Below are positions 1-8,757 of a stretch of DNA of 64,000 nucleotides, piece after piece. The position numbers and the translations under genes are program-made. Position 1 is the stretch's first letter; each line of letters opens with the position of its first letter. The notes beneath the pieces were generated by a model, which saw only the letters and a program-made list of their open reading frames with translations, had not been told where the DNA came from and ran no database searches. The stretch comes from Rhizobiaceae bacterium (GTDB taxonomy: Bacteria > Pseudomonadota > Alphaproteobacteria > Rhizobiales > Rhizobiaceae): positions 434,001 to 498,000 of the forward strand of contig JAHBYW010000001.1 in NCBI GenBank assembly GCA_019635755.1, written 5' to 3'.

Positions 1-978
1 GACATCCTGACAGAGTCGAAGTTCGACGCCGACGAACTCGAGCGCGAGCAGCACGTCATCCTGCAGGAGATCGGCGCGGCGCACGACACGCCGGACGACA
101 TCGTCTTCGACCGCTTCACCGAGACGGCATTCCGCCACCAGACCATCGGCCGCTCCATTCTCGGCACGCCGCAGACGGTGAAGTCCTTCACGTCGAAGCA
201 GCTCCACGATTTCCTCGAGCGGCAGTACGGCGCCGAGCGCATGGTGGCGGTCGCCGCCGGCGACATCCGCCATGACGACTTCGTGCGCGAGGTGGAGAAG
301 CGGCTGGGTACGTTCCGCCCCAAGGCGGAAAGCGCGCTGCCGCAATATGCGCATTATGTCGGCGGCGACTTCCGCGAGCACCGCGACCTGATGGACGCGC
401 AGATCCTGCTGGGTTTCGAAGGACGCGCCTACCACGTGCGCGACTTCTATGCGTCGCAGGTGCTGTCGATGATTCTCGGCGGCGGCATGTCCTCGCGGCT
501 CTTCCAGGAGGTGCGCGAGAAGCGCGGCCTCTGCTACTCGGTCTATTCGTTCCACTGGGGCTTCTCGGACACCGGGCTTTTCGGCGTCCATGCGGCGACG
601 GGCCAGGCCGACATCGAGAAGCTTGTGCCGGTGATCCTCACGGAACTGCAGCGCGCGGGCGAGTCGATCAACCAAGACGAACTCAACCGCGCCCGGGCGC
701 AATATCGCGCCGGGCTGGTGATGTCGGCGGAAAGCGCATCCAGCCGCGCCTCGCAGATCGCCCGACAGATCCTGCTGTTCGGCCGGCCGATCCCCAAGGA
801 GGAGCTGGTCGAGCGCTTGTCCAACCTGACGACCGAGCGGCTGACGGATCTGTCCTACCGGCTGTTCTCGTCCAAGCCGACGGTGACCGCGATCGGTCCG
901 ATCGGCGGGCTCGCAGCCTACGAGAAGATCCGCGACGGGCTTCCCCGCACCGTCGCGGCCCACAAGCTCGCCGTCTGA
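1..978 (+). CDS. M16 family zinc peptidase (processing-protease type), C-terminal part
   Basis: The reading frame is open from the first base, so the 5' end lies outside the window and only the last 325 residues are present. Full-length relatives have about 430 residues, so roughly the first 100, including the HxxEH zinc site, are missing here. The visible part covers the end of the first M16 domain (DELEREQHVILQEI, GRSILGTP) and the second, inactive domain with the family signature RLFQEVREKRGLCYSVYS. Such proteins resemble mitochondrial processing peptidase beta subunits and in bacteria are putative cytoplasmic or periplasmic zinc proteases. The GNAT gene follows after 17 bp, probably in the same transcript. 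Confidence 0.9.
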   Translation, partial: DILTESKFDADELEREQHVILQEIGAAHDTPDDIVFDRFTETAFRHQTIGRSILGTPQTVKSFTSKQLHDFLERQYGAERMVAVAAGDIRHDDFVREVEKRLGTFRPKAESALPQYAHYVGGDFREHRDLMDAQILLGFEGRAYHVRDFYASQVLSMILGGGMSSRLFQEVREKRGLCYSVYSFHWGFSDTGLFGVHAATGQADIEKLVPVILTELQRAGESINQDELNRARAQYRAGLVMSAESASSRASQIARQILLFGRPIPKEELVERLSNLTTERLTDLSYRLFSSKPTVTAIGPIGGLAAYEKIRDGLPRTVAAHKLAV

Positions 979-995
979 GAACCGCCCCGCGCGCC

Positions 996-1592
996 ATGTT
1001 CCCGTTCGCCTTCCTTCGCCGCGACACGCCGGCGCTCACGGGGCGGCGGGTGAAGCTGCGGCTGCCGATGGCGCGCGACTATCGCGAATGGGCGGCGCTG
1101 CGCGGCGAAAGCCGCTCTTTCCTGGAGCCCTGGGAACCGCGCTGGACGGCGGACGAACTCGACCGCGCGGCCTGGCGGCAGCGGCTGGGACGCTACCGCG
1201 AGGACTTCGCCGCGGGCGTCGCCGTGCCGTTCTTCATCTTCGAGCGCAACAGCGGCCAACTGGTCGGGGGAATCACGCTGGGCAACATCCGCCAGGGCGT
1301 CGCCCAGAGCGGCCACATCGGCTACTGGATCGGCGCCAGATACGCCGGACAGGGCCTGATGCTGGAGGCCGTCCGGCTGCTCGCCACCTATGCATTCGAG
1401 ACGCTACGGTTGCACCGGATCGAGGCAGCCTGTATTCCCGACAACGCGCGCTCCATGCGCGTGCTTGAAAAAGCCGGATTTCGGCGGGAAGGGCTGCTGC
1501 GATCCTACCTCAGGATCAATGGCATCTGGCAAGACCACTACCTCTACGCGCTGATTGCCGGCGACACCGCTGCCGGCGGGACGAAGGGCTGA
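996..1592 (+). CDS. GNAT acetyltransferase, RimJ-like
   Basis: A 198-residue single-domain GNAT protein that transfers acetyl from acetyl-CoA to an amine, probably a protein N-terminus. The acetyl-CoA binding stretch is visible around residues 108-125 (GYWIGARYAGQGLMLEA), followed by the RIEAACIPDN and VLEKAGFRREG segments typical of the RimJ/RimL branch. The start ATG lies 17 bp after the M16 peptidase stop, a pairing seen in many rhizobia. The substrate cannot be read from sequence. Confidence 0.85.
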   Translation: MFPFAFLRRDTPALTGRRVKLRLPMARDYREWAALRGESRSFLEPWEPRWTADELDRAAWRQRLGRYREDFAAGVAVPFFIFERNSGQLVGGITLGNIRQGVAQSGHIGYWIGARYAGQGLMLEAVRLLATYAFETLRLHRIEAACIPDNARSMRVLEKAGFRREGLLRSYLRINGIWQDHYLYALIAGDTAAGGTKG

Positions 1593-1614
1593 CGGGTTGA
1601 AATCGAAGTGTGCG

Positions 1615-4485
1615 ATGCACAGGTGGCTTGCGCTGGCCCTCGCCATGCTCGCCGTCGCCTGCGGCACTCCGGCGGCTCTGGCCATCGAGCCCATCAAGAT
1701 CGCACGCGAGGACGTCGCGCTCGACCTGTCCAAAGCCGTCGAAATCTACCACGACCAGGGCCAGAACTTTCAGGTGTCGACCGCGCCGGGCGCCGACGGC
1801 ATCGTGCGCCGAATCGAGATCGAGGCGAGCGCCGAGAACTCGACCGGCGACTGGGCCGTGTTCGCACTCGCCAATTCGAGCGACACGCAGCTCGACCGGC
1901 TGATCGTCGCACCGCATTTCAGGCTGGCCAATTCGGGCATCTTCTGGCCGGACCTCGGCTCCGACCGCATCGCCGCGATCACTCCCAGCGAAGGCTTCGC
2001 GCTCGACCGGCAGGCGAGCCCCGACGCCGACGTGTTCCTGGTGACGCTCAACCCGGGCTCGGTCGTGACCTTCGTCGCCGAACTCGCCTCGCCGACGCTG
2101 CCACAGGTCTATCTGTGGGACCCCGAATCCTACAAGGATACGGTCAATTCCTACACGCTGTTCCGCGGCATCGTGATCGGCATCGCCGGGCTGCTGGCGC
2201 TGTTCCTGACCATCCTGTTCGTGGTCAAGGGAACCTCGATGTTCCCGGCGACGGCCGCGCTTGCCTGGTCGGTGCTGGCCTATATCTGCATCGACTTCGG
2301 CTTCCTGAACAAGGTGATCGAGATCTCGCCGGGCAGCGAGCAGATATGGCGCGCAGGCACCGAGATCGCGCTGGCGGGCACGTTCGTTGTCTTTCTGTTC
2401 ACCTATCTGAACCTGAACCGATGGCACAACCATTTCAGCCTCGGCGCGCTGGCGTGGATCTTCGGCCTGGCGCTGATCGCCGGCGTGGCGATCATCGACC
2501 CGGAGGTGGCGGCCGGCATCGCGCGCATCTCGTTCGCCGCGACGGGGCTGATCGGCATCGGCCTGATCGTCTATCTCGGTATCCAGGGCTACGACCGCGC
2601 GATCATGCTGGTTCCCGGCTGGCTGATGGTGCTGGCCTGGCTGGTCGGCACGTGGATGACCGTCACCGGGCTGCTTGACAACGACATCATCCAGCCGGCG
2701 CTGGGCGGCGGGCTGATCCTCATCATCCTGCTGATCGGCTTCACCGTGATGCAGCATGCCTTCTCCGGCGGCGCGCTCCAGCAGGGCCTCTTCAGCGACC
2801 TCGAACGGCAGGCGCTGGCCGTGGCCGGGGCCGGCGACACGGTGTGGGACTGGGACGTGCTGCGCGACCGCGTGGTGACACGGCCGGACCTCAGCCTGCA
2901 GCTCGGGCTGGCGGCGAACACGCTGACCGGCCCGGCGCGCAACTGGCTGCCGATCCTGCATAGCGACGACCGCGACACGTTCCGCACGACGCTCGACGTG
3001 GTGCTGGAGCACCGGCGCGGGCGGGTGGCGCAGAGCTTCCGCCTGCGCGGCGCCGACGGCCACTACCACTGGTTCGCGCTGCGCGCGCGGCCGGTCATCG
3101 GGTCCGACGGGCAGGTCATCCGCTGCGTCGGCACGATGATCGACATCACCGAGCAGAAGAAGGCCGAGGAGCGGCTGCTGCACGACGCCGTGCACGACAA
3201 CCTGACCGGCCTGCCCAACCGGGAGCTGTTCATCAACCGCCTCGACGGGATGATCGCGATCGCGAAGACCGAGGAGAAATTCCGGCCGACGGTGATGATC
3301 GTCGACATCGACCGCTTCAAGCAGGTGAACGACGGGCTGGGCATCTCGGCCGGCGACACGATCCTGCTGACGCTGGCCCGGCGCCTCCACCGCCTGCTGA
3401 AGCCGAAGGATGCGCTGTCGCGCTTCCAGGGCGACCAGTTCGCCGTCATGGTCCTGTCCGAGCAGGACCCGGCGCGCATCGCGGCGCTGGCGGATGCGGT
3501 GAAGCAGGCGATCAAGGCGCCGATCACCTTCGCCAAGCGCGAGATCGTGCTGACCTGCTCCATCGGCCTCGTGACATGGACGCCGGCGCAGGCCACGGCC
3601 GAGGACATGGTGAAGGACGGCGAACTCGGCATGCACCAGGCCAAGCGCTTCGGCGGCGACAGGATCGAGCCCTTCCGCCCGGCCTTCCGGTCGGTCGGGA
3701 CGGACCGCCTGCAGCTCGAATCCGACCTGCGCCGCGCGCTCGACCGCAAGGAGCTCAGCCTAGCCTACCAGCCGATCGTCCGGCTGGAGGACCGCACGAC
3801 GGCGGGCTTCGAGGCGCTCATCCGCTGGGAGCATCCGCGGCGCGGCTCCATTCCGCCGTCCGACTTCATTCCGGTCGCGGAGAGCTGCGGCCTCATCGTT
3901 CAGGTCGGCCTGTTCGCCATGCAGAAGGCGGCGGAGGACCTGGTCTCCTGGCAGAAGGCGATCGGCGACGTGCCGCTGTCGGTCTCGGTCAACCTGTCGA
4001 GCCGCCAACTCATCCGCCGCGACCTCGTCAGCGACGTCCGCTCCGTGCTGGCACGCTCGGCGATCAAGCCGCGCTGCTTCCGGCTGGAGCTGACCGAGTC
4101 GCTCATCATGGACAATCCGGAGCAGTCGGCGCACGTGTTGCAGAAACTGAAGCAGATCGGCATCGGCCTGTCGCTCGACGATTTCGGCACGGGCTACTCG
4201 TCGCTCTCCTACCTGACCCGCTTCCCCTTCGACACGATCAAGATCGACAAGAGCTTCCTCGACGACGCGACGCCCAAGCGCTCGGTGCTGCTGCGCACGA
4301 TGGTGAACATGGCGCACGAACTGGGGCTCTCCGTCGTCGCCGAAGGCATCTCCGACGAGACCGACGCGCTGCAGCTTCGCCAGATGGGCTGCGAATACGT
4401 GCAGAGCTTCATGTTCGGACCGCCGATGCCCGGCGACCAGGTCGTCAAGATGCTGCGCGAGCAGTATCCGGTCGCGCAGGCCTGA
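1615..4485 (+). CDS. Membrane-anchored PAS-GGDEF-EAL protein with 7TM-like sensor; degenerate GGDEF
   Basis: About 956 residues. I chose the ATG at 1615 because it opens a clean signal peptide (residues 1-23, cleavage near ALA); an upstream in-frame start at 1555 would overlap the GNAT gene. The order is: exported domain (24-180), a block of about seven membrane helices (183-385), a PAS-like domain (400-515), GGDEF (525-680) and EAL (690-945). The cyclase signature is replaced by RFQGDQF near residue 602, so cyclase activity is unlikely. The EAL signature (FEALIRWEHP near 733) and DDFGTGYSS (near 856) are intact, which predicts c-di-GMP phosphodiesterase activity controlled by an envelope signal. 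It may be the last gene of its transcript, because the next gene is convergent. Confidence 0.88.
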   Translation: MHRWLALALAMLAVACGTPAALAIEPIKIAREDVALDLSKAVEIYHDQGQNFQVSTAPGADGIVRRIEIEASAENSTGDWAVFALANSSDTQLDRLIVAPHFRLANSGIFWPDLGSDRIAAITPSEGFALDRQASPDADVFLVTLNPGSVVTFVAELASPTLPQVYLWDPESYKDTVNSYTLFRGIVIGIAGLLALFLTILFVVKGTSMFPATAALAWSVLAYICIDFGFLNKVIEISPGSEQIWRAGTEIALAGTFVVFLFTYLNLNRWHNHFSLGALAWIFGLALIAGVAIIDPEVAAGIARISFAATGLIGIGLIVYLGIQGYDRAIMLVPGWLMVLAWLVGTWMTVTGLLDNDIIQPALGGGLILIILLIGFTVMQHAFSGGALQQGLFSDLERQALAVAGAGDTVWDWDVLRDRVVTRPDLSLQLGLAANTLTGPARNWLPILHSDDRDTFRTTLDVVLEHRRGRVAQSFRLRGADGHYHWFALRARPVIGSDGQVIRCVGTMIDITEQKKAEERLLHDAVHDNLTGLPNRELFINRLDGMIAIAKTEEKFRPTVMIVDIDRFKQVNDGLGISAGDTILLTLARRLHRLLKPKDALSRFQGDQFAVMVLSEQDPARIAALADAVKQAIKAPITFAKREIVLTCSIGLVTWTPAQATAEDMVKDGELGMHQAKRFGGDRIEPFRPAFRSVGTDRLQLESDLRRALDRKELSLAYQPIVRLEDRTTAGFEALIRWEHPRRGSIPPSDFIPVAESCGLIVQVGLFAMQKAAEDLVSWQKAIGDVPLSVSVNLSSRQLIRRDLVSDVRSVLARSAIKPRCFRLELTESLIMDNPEQSAHVLQKLKQIGIGLSLDDFGTGYSSLSYLTRFPFDTIKIDKSFLDDATPKRSVLLRTMVNMAHELGLSVVAEGISDETDALQLRQMGCEYVQSFMFGPPMPGDQVVKMLREQYPVAQA

Positions 4486-4509
4486 CGGCCGGACCGGCGC
4501 CGCGCCGGA

Positions 4510-5451
4510 TCACCAGCGCCACTCGCCCCTTCCGAGCACGCTCACCGCATCGACGATGCGGCTGAAGCTGTCGCGCGCCCGCGCGACCGTCTGGCGGGCG
4601 CGAAGGTAGCCGTGGACGAGGCCTTGCTCCTCGATCCAGTGCGCCTTGCCGCCGGCTGCGACGACACAGTCGCGGTAGGCCTCGCCGTCCGACGAGAGCG
4701 GATCGCACTCGGCCGTCACGACGACCGTCGGGGGCAGGCCGGAAAAGTCCGTGTCGGCGAGCGGCGCGCAGGCGACCTCCCGCGAGCGGTCGATGCCGCC
4801 GGTGCGGATATCGCGGTAGAGTTCGAGGTCGCGCCGGGTCAGCATCGGCGCCTCGGCGTGGGTGACGTAGGAGCCCGTGGACATGTCGCCGCCCAGCCCG
4901 GGATAGATCAGCACCTGTCCGACCGGCGCGCGCGGATGGCCACGCGTGCGATGCGCGACACCAGCCGCGAGGTTGCCGCCGGCCGAATCGCCTGCAAGGA
5001 TGACCGGCACGGAATGGGTCGCGGCTGCCCATGCGAAGGCGCTCATCGCGTCGTCGGTTTCGGCCGGATAGACGTGCTCCGGGGCGAGGCGATAGTCGAC
5101 CGAGACGACCTCATGACCGGTCCGCGCGCAGAGTTCCGCGCAGACGTCGTCATGGCTGTGCAGCCCGCCGAGGATGAAGCCGCCGCCGTGGAAATAGAGC
5201 ACGAGCGCCGCCGGATTCGTCGTCCCTGCCCTGTAGATCCGGATCGGGATGTCATGCGTCGGCGTGGCGATCGCCGTGGTCTCGGCAGTCACGCCGTCCG
5301 GGTAGCCTGTGAAGAAGGCCCGGCAGAGCCGGTCGTAGACGGCGCGCTGCTGCTCGACCGTGTCGTCGATGGTCTCGGGCGGATAGAACGCATTGGTGCG
5401 CTCGATGAAGGCCCAGGTCTCGGCGTCGATCAGGGTCGCGTAATCGGGCAT
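4510..5451 (-). CDS. Alpha/beta hydrolase, hormone-sensitive-lipase-type esterase
   Basis: A 313-residue HSL-family carboxylesterase. The oxyanion-hole motif YFHGGGF is near residue 87, the nucleophile elbow GDSAGGN near 153, the acid in ECDPLS near 248 and the catalytic His in LVHGYL near 278, so the triad is complete. The start is the ATG at 5451. A longer in-frame start at 5613 would put palindromic-repeat sequence into the protein and is rejected. It lies downstream of the enoyl-CoA hydratase on the same strand, separated by a palindromic repeat. The natural ester is unknown, and membership of the carnitine block is only positional. Confidence 0.85.
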   Translation of the reverse strand: MPDYATLIDAETWAFIERTNAFYPPETIDDTVEQQRAVYDRLCRAFFTGYPDGVTAETTAIATPTHDIPIRIYRAGTTNPAALVLYFHGGGFILGGLHSHDDVCAELCARTGHEVVSVDYRLAPEHVYPAETDDAMSAFAWAAATHSVPVILAGDSAGGNLAAGVAHRTRGHPRAPVGQVLIYPGLGGDMSTGSYVTHAEAPMLTRRDLELYRDIRTGGIDRSREVACAPLADTDFSGLPPTVVVTAECDPLSSDGEAYRDCVVAAGGKAHWIEEQGLVHGYLRARQTVARARDSFSRIVDAVSVLGRGEWRW

Positions 5452-5458
5452 GCTAAAT

Positions 5459-5622
5459 CCCTCCCCCTTGAGGGGAGGGTGGACGATCGCCGAAGGCGAT
5501 CGGACGGGTGGGGTCGCTGACAACAAGCGCGTTTTCCGTATCGCTGCAGGACCGGGTCCGTGCGCGGCCTGTACCCCACCCGGCCAGCCTGCGGCTGGCC
5601 ACCCTCCCCTCAAGGGGGAGGG
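5459..5622. repeat. Palindromic repeat, family A, copy 1 (intergenic)
   Basis: Two perfect 24-bp inverted arms lie at 5459-5482 and 5599-5622 (CCCTCCCCCTTGAGGGGAGG type). Each arm is itself nearly self-complementary. Smaller hairpins lie between them, at about 5485-5502 and at 5582-5600 (GGCCAGCCTGCGGCTGGCC). The element fills the gap between the esterase and the enoyl-CoA hydratase and could fold in RNA from either strand. Confidence 0.85.
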
Positions 5623-5637
5623 AGCAGCGCCTGCGCA

Positions 5638-6420
5638 TCAGCGTCCCTTCCACACCGGGTCGCGCTTCTCGGCGAACGCCTTGAACCCCTCGAGATTGTC
5701 TTCCGAGCCGTAGAGCACGTCGACCGTCGGCAGCTGCCGGCGGGTGACGCGGTTCATGACCGCCTGGAACTTCTCGCCCTCGGCTTCGCGCGCGGTTTCC
5801 TTGATGGCGGCGAAGACCAGCGGCGGACCGGATGCGAGCAGCCGCGCGATCTCCCAGACGCGGTCCTCCAGCTTCTCCTTGGGCAGCACCTCGTTCACCA
5901 GCCCCCAGCGATGCGCCTCGGCGACATCCATCCAGCGGCCGGTGAGCAGCAGGTCCATGGCGACGTGATAGGGGATGCGCTTCGGCAGCTTGATCGTCGC
6001 GGCGTCGGCCAGCGTGCCGGCCTTGATCTCCGGCAGCGCGAAGGAAGAATGGTCCGACGCGTAGATGAGGTCGCAGGAGAGCGCCAGTTCGAAGCCGCCG
6101 CCGACCGCCATGCCGTTGACGCAGGCGATGACCGGCTTGTTCAGGTCGCGCAGTTCCTGCAATCCAGCGAAGCCGCCGACGCCGTAGTCGCCGTCCACCG
6201 CGTCGCCGCCGGCAGCCGCCTTCAGATCCCAGCCGGCGCAGAAGAACTTGTCGCCGGCCGTCTTGACGATCGCGACGCGCAGATCCGGGTCGTCTCGGAA
6301 GGCCTGGAAGGTCTTGCCCATGAGACGGGAAGTCTTCAGGTCGATAGCGTTCGCCTTCGGCCGGTCGAGCGTGACTTCGAGGATCGCGCCCTCGCGGCGG
6401 GTGGTGATGACTTCGGTCAT
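5638..6420 (-). CDS. Enoyl-CoA hydratase/isomerase, carnitinyl-CoA dehydratase-like
   Basis: A 260-residue crotonase-fold enzyme. The CoA-ester oxyanion-hole segments are visible (KFFCAGWDLKAA near 60-72 and NGMAVGGGFELAL near 105-117), as is the PEIKAGTLAD active-site region. The acidic pair usual for hydratases is not clear, as in several CaiD-like members. Its position next to acyl-CoA synthetase, acyl-CoA dehydrogenase and carnitine dehydrogenase genes suggests hydration of crotonobetainyl-CoA to carnitinyl-CoA, which is an inference from context. The start at 6420 is the one consistent with family length. Confidence 0.82.
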   Translation of the reverse strand: MTEVITTRREGAILEVTLDRPKANAIDLKTSRLMGKTFQAFRDDPDLRVAIVKTAGDKFFCAGWDLKAAAGGDAVDGDYGVGGFAGLQELRDLNKPVIACVNGMAVGGGFELALSCDLIYASDHSSFALPEIKAGTLADAATIKLPKRIPYHVAMDLLLTGRWMDVAEAHRWGLVNEVLPKEKLEDRVWEIARLLASGPPLVFAAIKETAREAEGEKFQAVMNRVTRRQLPTVDVLYGSEDNLEGFKAFAEKRDPVWKGR

Positions 6421-6441
6421 GGATGCCTCCTGCGACGGTAG

Positions 6442-6566
6442 CTCCCTCCCCCTCAAGGAGAGGGTGGCCCGAAGGGCCGGGTGGGTTCGTGGGATGTCGA
6501 GCGCAGCATGGGTCTACCCCACCCGGCTCGCTTCGCTCGCCACCCTCCCCTCAAGGGGGAGGGAGC
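6442..6566. repeat. Palindromic repeat, family A, copy 2 (spans the synthetase 3' end)
   Basis: Arms at 6442-6467 and 6540-6566 are inverted copies of the CCCTCCCC-type unit with a few mismatches. Between them are small hairpins (CCCGAAGGGCCGGGT and a CGAGCGAAGCGAG type). The right arm and the adjacent 27 bp lie inside the acyl-CoA synthetase gene and encode its last residues and stop codon. Confidence 0.8.
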
Positions 6567-8757
6567 CGTCAAACACCATCAGCGCATCCGCGACCCAGGC
6601 GCCGTTGCCCTCCCGGCACACGATCAGCGGGTTGATGTCGAGCTCCAGCAACGCGTCCGCGTTCGCCAGCGCGAAGCCGGCAATGCCGAGGATCGCGTCC
6701 ACCGCCGCGCCGAGATCGGCCTTGTCCCGTCCGCGGAACCCGTCGAGCAGCGGGAACATCTTCAGCGACCGCAGCGCGGCTTCGATTTCGTCGCGCGAGG
6801 ACGGCAGCAGCAGCGTGGCGCTGTCCTTCAGGAGTTCCACAAGCACGCCGCCGGTGCCCACCGTCATGACCGGACCGAACAGCGGATCGCGGGTGATGCC
6901 GACGATCAGTTCGGCGATGCCGCCGGTCACCATGCGCTCGACGTACAGGCCGGTGCCGATGCCGGCCATCGCCTCTGCCACGGCGCGGACGGAGGCCTCG
7001 TCGCGCAGGTTCAGCTTCACCACGCCGGCCTCGGATTTGTGGGCAACGCCAAGCGCCTTCACGGCAACGGGGAAGCCGAGCGCCTTCGCGGCGGCGGCGG
7101 CTTCCTCGGCGTTGGCAGCGCGACGGCCTTCTGGAACGGGCAGCCCGTGCGCGGCGAGCAGCGCCTTGGCGGCGGCTTCGTCGGGATTCTTCGACCCCCA
7201 CTCCGTCTCGGGCTTTGCCCTCGACACCTCTCCCCCGATCGACGGGGGAGAGGAAGCATGTCCAGCCTGTCTCCCTTCCTCTCCCCCAGGCAGGGGGAGA
7301 GGTGTCGCGGCGAAGCCGCGACGGAGTGTGGGTGATTGCCTGCCGACCGACCCAGCGACAAGGAGCTTCCACCCCTCGCCCACGACAGCAGCCGCCTCGA
7401 TGGCGTCCATCGCCTCGGGAATGCCGTAGAGCGGCACTATCCCACGCCTGATCAGGTCGGCACAGTATTCCTCCGGAAGGTTCTCCGGCAGCGAGGCGAC
7501 GATGCCGCCCCTGGCGTTGTTCGATTTCAGTGCCGCCTCGAAGGCGCGTAGCGTCGCCCACCAGTCGGCATCGGAGCAGCGGTCGTTGCGCGGGAAGTCG
7601 ATGACCAGGATGTTGAAGTCGTAGCCACCCGACACCATCGCGGTGAAGGTGGCGGTCATCGCCGGCTCGTTGTTCCAGATGAAGGTGTGGTAGTCGAGCG
7701 GGTTCGCCACCGCGACCAGCGGCCCGAGCGTCTCCTTGACGCGCCGCCAGTGCGCCTCCTTGACCGACGGGAAGAACACCTTCCGCCCCTCCGCCGTGTC
7801 GGCCATGACGGACGCCTCACCGCCCGAGCAGCTCATCGACGACATGCGGAAGCCGTCCAGCGGACCGGCGGTGTGCAAGAGCTTCAGCGCCTCCAGGAAG
7901 GTCGGGATCGAATTCACCCGCGCGATGCCGAGGCGCTTCAGGAAGGCGTCCGACGCCGCATCGGAGCCGGCGAGCGACGCCGTGTGCGAGATCGTCGCCA
8001 GCCGCGCAGCCTCGGACTTGCCCATCTTCATCGCGACGATGGGCTTTCGCAGTTCGCGCGCTCGCGCGGCCAGCCGCTCGAAGCCTTCGACGGAATCGAA
8101 ACCCTCGATGTGGAGGCCGAGCGCCGAAACGCGGTCGTCCTCGACCAGGCCCAGTGCCATTTCCGACAGGCCGATCTGCGCCTGGTTACCCGCGGTCATG
8201 ATGAAGGCGACGGGCAGGCCGCGCTTCTGCATCGTCATGTTGATGGCGATGTTGGACGACTGCGTGATGATCGCCACGCCCTTTTCGCCCGCCGGCAGGC
8301 GAACGCCGCCATGCTGGTCCGGCCACAGCAGCGCGCCGTCGGCATAGTTGATCAGGCCGTAGCAGTTCGGCCCGATGATCGGCATGTCGCCGGCCGCCTC
8401 GATCAGCTCGCGCTGCAGCCGCGCTCCGTCCTCGTCATAGGCGCCGGTCTCCAGGAAACCCGAAGCGAAGCAGGTCGCGACGCCGGCGCCCTTCTCGCGC
8501 AGCGCCTTCACCATCTCGATGGTGAGGTTGCGGTTGACGCCGATGAAGGTCGCGTCCGGCGCGCCGGGCAGGTCGGCAACGGTCTTGTAGGCCTTCACGC
8601 CCTCGACCGTGTCTTTCGTCGGGTGCACGGGCCAGATGTCGCCGGCAAAGCCCATCTTCAGCGACTGCTTCACCACGCTGGTGCCGAAGGCGCCGCCGCC
8701 GATGACGGCAATCGATTTCGGCCTCAGCAGCCGGGAAAGGTCGCGGGGCTGTTTCAT
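6514..8757 (-). CDS. ADP-forming acyl-CoA synthetase (acetyl-CoA synthetase-like fusion)
   Basis: A 747-residue fused alpha-beta ADP-forming acyl-CoA ligase (succinyl-CoA-synthetase fold). The N-terminal CoA-binding Rossmann domain (IAVIGGGAFGTS, residues 16-27) is followed by ligase domains with the phospho-His segment ISHTASLAGSD near residue 256, and the ATP-grasp domain begins near 523. Residues about 470-520, between the two halves, are encoded by a palindromic repeat, and the last 17 residues come from another repeat. The start overlaps the stop of the DUF2161 gene by 4 nt. Context points to activation of gamma-butyrobetaine or carnitine to its CoA ester; the substrate is inferred. Confidence 0.85.
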   Translation of the reverse strand: MKQPRDLSRLLRPKSIAVIGGGAFGTSVVKQSLKMGFAGDIWPVHPTKDTVEGVKAYKTVADLPGAPDATFIGVNRNLTIEMVKALREKGAGVATCFASGFLETGAYDEDGARLQRELIEAAGDMPIIGPNCYGLINYADGALLWPDQHGGVRLPAGEKGVAIITQSSNIAINMTMQKRGLPVAFIMTAGNQAQIGLSEMALGLVEDDRVSALGLHIEGFDSVEGFERLAARARELRKPIVAMKMGKSEAARLATISHTASLAGSDAASDAFLKRLGIARVNSIPTFLEALKLLHTAGPLDGFRMSSMSCSGGEASVMADTAEGRKVFFPSVKEAHWRRVKETLGPLVAVANPLDYHTFIWNNEPAMTATFTAMVSGGYDFNILVIDFPRNDRCSDADWWATLRAFEAALKSNNARGGIVASLPENLPEEYCADLIRRGIVPLYGIPEAMDAIEAAAVVGEGWKLLVAGSVGRQSPTLRRGFAATPLPLPGGEEGRQAGHASSPPSIGGEVSRAKPETEWGSKNPDEAAAKALLAAHGLPVPEGRRAANAEEAAAAAKALGFPVAVKALGVAHKSEAGVVKLNLRDEASVRAVAEAMAGIGTGLYVERMVTGGIAELIVGITRDPLFGPVMTVGTGGVLVELLKDSATLLLPSSRDEIEAALRSLKMFPLLDGFRGRDKADLGAAVDAILGIAGFALANADALLELDINPLIVCREGNGAWVADALMVFDGSLPLEGRVASEASRVG
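7224..7320. repeat. Palindromic repeat, family A, copy 3 (in frame inside the synthetase)
   Basis: Two strong hairpins, CCTCTCCCCC-CGGGGGAGAGG at 7227-7253 and CCTCTCCCCC-GGGGGAGAGG at 7278-7302, are followed by TCGCGGCGAAGCCGCGA at 7304-7320. They are themselves inverted relative to each other. The whole block is translated without a stop inside the acyl-CoA synthetase gene. Confidence 0.85.

Noticed and set aside
1516-3636. 706-codon minus-strand open frame
   Set aside because: Antisense to the GGDEF/EAL gene, which has clear domains.
5452-5613. Longer N-terminus for the esterase
   Set aside because: It would be encoded by the intergenic palindromic repeat.
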